Source of the DNA: Bacillota bacterium
GTDB taxonomy: Bacteria; Bacillota_E; JAJZYS01; JAILZS01
Assembly: GCA_021817625.1 (NCBI GenBank)
Contig: JAKASY010000117.1
Location: forward strand, 1-6,515
DNA: 6,515 nucleotides
Reading direction: 5' to 3'
Shown: piece after piece, positions 5,089 through 6,515 of the stretch
How the letters are laid out: each line of letters starts with the position of its first letter
How positions within the stretch are numbered: the stretch's first letter is position 1
Notes under the pieces: generated by a model
Told to the model about the DNA's origin: nothing
What the model saw: only the letters and a program-made list of their open reading frames with translations
Databases searched by the model: none
Program-made: the position numbers and the translations under genes

Positions 5089-6515
5089 ATGAGCACCTGG
5101 ATCGAGCGCGGGGTGCGCGTTCCGATGCGCGACGGGGCCACGCTGGCCACCGACGTCTACTTCCCTCTGGAACCCGCAAGCGGTCGGCAGTGGCCGACGG
5201 TCCTCATCCGTACCCCATACGACCGGCTGCTCCAGGACCGGAACGGGGAGTGCTCCTGGTTCGCCGGACACGGGTACGCGGTCGTCGTCCAGGACTGCCG
5301 CGGGCGATTCGAGTCGGACGGCTACTTCCGGCTCGGCAGGGGGGAGGCCGAGGACGGGTACGACGCGGTGGAATGGATCGCCGCGCAGCCCTGGTCGAAC
5401 GGACGCGTCGGCACGATGGGCACCTCCTACCTCGCCTGGGTGCAAAGCGCTCTTGCCACGCTGGCCCCGCCGCACCTCAAGGCCATGTGGGTGCACGAGG
5501 GCATCGCAAACGGCCTCAAGGAGAGCGTGCGCCAGGGTGGCGCGTTCGAGCTTCGCTGGATGGGCTGGGCGTTCTACGGTGCGGCCACCGACCCCCACCT
5601 CGACGCGGAGACCCGGCGCCACCTGACGGGCGTGGACTTCCGTGACTGGCTCAGCTGGGCGCTGCCGCAGCCGGGCGCAAGCCCCCTCGCCCTCTCGCCC
5701 ACATACGAGAAGTGGTACCGGGAATACGTCACCACCGGCATCGAGGGCCCCCTGTGGGACTCCCGGGGCCCTAACGTGGAGCGGTACTACGCCGAGCACG
5801 CGGACGTGCCCACCGTGTACTCCGGCGGCTGGTACGACTCGTACACACGCGCCACCATCCGAAACTTCCTCGAGCTGCGACGGAGCAAGGAGCAGCCCCA
5901 GTTTCTCGTGATGGGGCCTTGGACGCATGGGAGCCAGGAGCCGACCCACACGTACGCCGGCGACGTGGACCTCGGGCCCGACGCCGCCATCGACTTCCTC
6001 GACGCCCAGCGCAGGTTCTTCGATCGGTGGCTCAAGGGCGAGGACGGCCCCGACATGGCGCCCGTGCGCTACTTCCTCATGGGTGGCGGCAGCGGACGCC
6101 GGCGCCACGACCGACGCCTCGACCATGGAGGCGTCTGGCGCGAAAGCGCGTCCTGGCCGCCCGAAGGCGCCCGCACGAGGCAGTTCTATCTCGGCGCCGA
6201 TGCATCGCTGCAAGATAGGCCGCCCACGCAGTCGGGCGAGCGCGCCATCATGTACGATCCGCGGGATCCCGTCCCGACGGTGGGCGGCAACATCTCGTTC
6301 CTAAGCCACATCCTGCCCGTGCCGGAGCAGCTGGAAGAGGTTGCGGTCAGCACGCGGCTGGCCCCGGTTTCGCCCATCGGGGGCCAGAATCAGGTCACGC
6401 GCCCTGGCATGTTCGGCGCGCGGCCCCCGTACGGTTCGCTCGTCGCGCGGTCCGACGTCATGTCGTTCGTCACGTCGCCGCTCGAGACGCCGGTCGTCGT
6501 GGCGGGGCCGATAGA
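5089..6515 (+). CDS. CocE/NonD family serine hydrolase, second copy, 3' end cut by window
   Basis: The frame is open from 5089 to the window edge (475 complete codons, no stop). It is a second CocE/NonD (PF02129/PF08530) member. The N-terminal alpha/beta-hydrolase part has VRVPMRDG, RTPYDR (Tyr44 as oxyanion-hole Tyr), QDCRGR at 68-73 and the nucleophile motif GTSYLA with Ser113. A cap-like insertion covers roughly 140-235. Asp250 in GGWYDS and His280 in GPWTHG complete the triad. YDPRDPVPT at 389-397 leads into the C-terminal jelly-roll domain, which is cut off. By the family's usual 550-650 aa, about 80-170 residues are missing. Its first ~130 residues resemble the minus-strand hydrolase at roughly half of positions by eye, but the cap and later parts differ strongly, so the two are diverged paralogues of different subgroups. 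The GxSYxG motif ends in Ala116 rather than Gly. No signal peptide is seen. Substrate is unknown. Confidence 0.88.
   Translation, partial: MSTWIERGVRVPMRDGATLATDVYFPLEPASGRQWPTVLIRTPYDRLLQDRNGECSWFAGHGYAVVVQDCRGRFESDGYFRLGRGEAEDGYDAVEWIAAQPWSNGRVGTMGTSYLAWVQSALATLAPPHLKAMWVHEGIANGLKESVRQGGAFELRWMGWAFYGAATDPHLDAETRRHLTGVDFRDWLSWALPQPGASPLALSPTYEKWYREYVTTGIEGPLWDSRGPNVERYYAEHADVPTVYSGGWYDSYTRATIRNFLELRRSKEQPQFLVMGPWTHGSQEPTHTYAGDVDLGPDAAIDFLDAQRRFFDRWLKGEDGPDMAPVRYFLMGGGSGRRRHDRRLDHGGVWRESASWPPEGARTRQFYLGADASLQDRPPTQSGERAIMYDPRDPVPTVGGNISFLSHILPVPEQLEEVAVSTRLAPVSPIGGQNQVTRPGMFGARPPYGSLVARSDVMSFVTSPLETPVVVAGPI

Noticed and set aside
4810..6213. 467-codon minus-strand open frame opposite the second hydrolase
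   Set aside because: Antisense shadow. The opposite strand encodes a complete Ser-Asp-His CocE triad in order, and the minus-strand product shows no recognisable domain.

Overview
The window is a high-GC (roughly 70 % by eye) bacterial chromosomal segment with strong C/G preference at third codon positions and purine-rich ribosome binding sites. This fits an actinobacterial, Chloroflexota-like or similar high-GC soil or sediment lineage. No marker gene allows a firmer placement. I see no tRNA, rRNA, CRISPR array, insertion sequence or phage gene.

Layout: (1) 3-1070, plus strand: the 3' part of a winged-helix HTH_42 (PF06224) gene, cut at its 5' end by the window. It carries the Gln-x-Gln signature of AlkZ-type DNA glycosylases. 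(2) 1071-1115: a short convergent spacer with a perfect 6-bp hairpin. (3) 1116-2813, minus strand: a complete CocE/NonD-family serine hydrolase of 565 aa with an intact Ser-Asp-His triad. (4) 2814-3109: a divergent promoter/regulatory region with two inverted repeats and a local AT-rich dip. (5) 3110-4483, plus strand: a complete CapA-family (PGA_cap) metallophosphatase-like protein of 457 aa with no visible signal peptide or membrane segment. (6) 4484-5088: about 600 bases with no convincing gene but several perfect short hairpins, one of which occludes a Shine-Dalgarno-like sequence. (7) 5089-6515, plus strand: a second CocE/NonD hydrolase, open to the window edge and so truncated at its 3' end. 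Its nucleophile motif has Ala in place of the usual last Gly.

How the genes may work together: two related but clearly diverged CocE-type ester/amide hydrolases flank a CapA-like protein. The first hydrolase and capA are divergent and share one control region. The second hydrolase lies 605 bases downstream of capA and probably has its own leader. An accessory catabolic or detoxification neighbourhood acting on acylated or amide-linked small molecules or peptides is a reasonable inference, but no substrate can be read from the sequence. The AlkZ-like gene points its 3' end at the first hydrolase and so is a separate transcription unit. Its family is known from genotoxin self-resistance, which makes it the most interesting single gene here. 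I did not find an unmistakable new system; the best leads are the QxQ glycosylase, the hydrolase/CapA clustering and the structured 4484-5088 gap.
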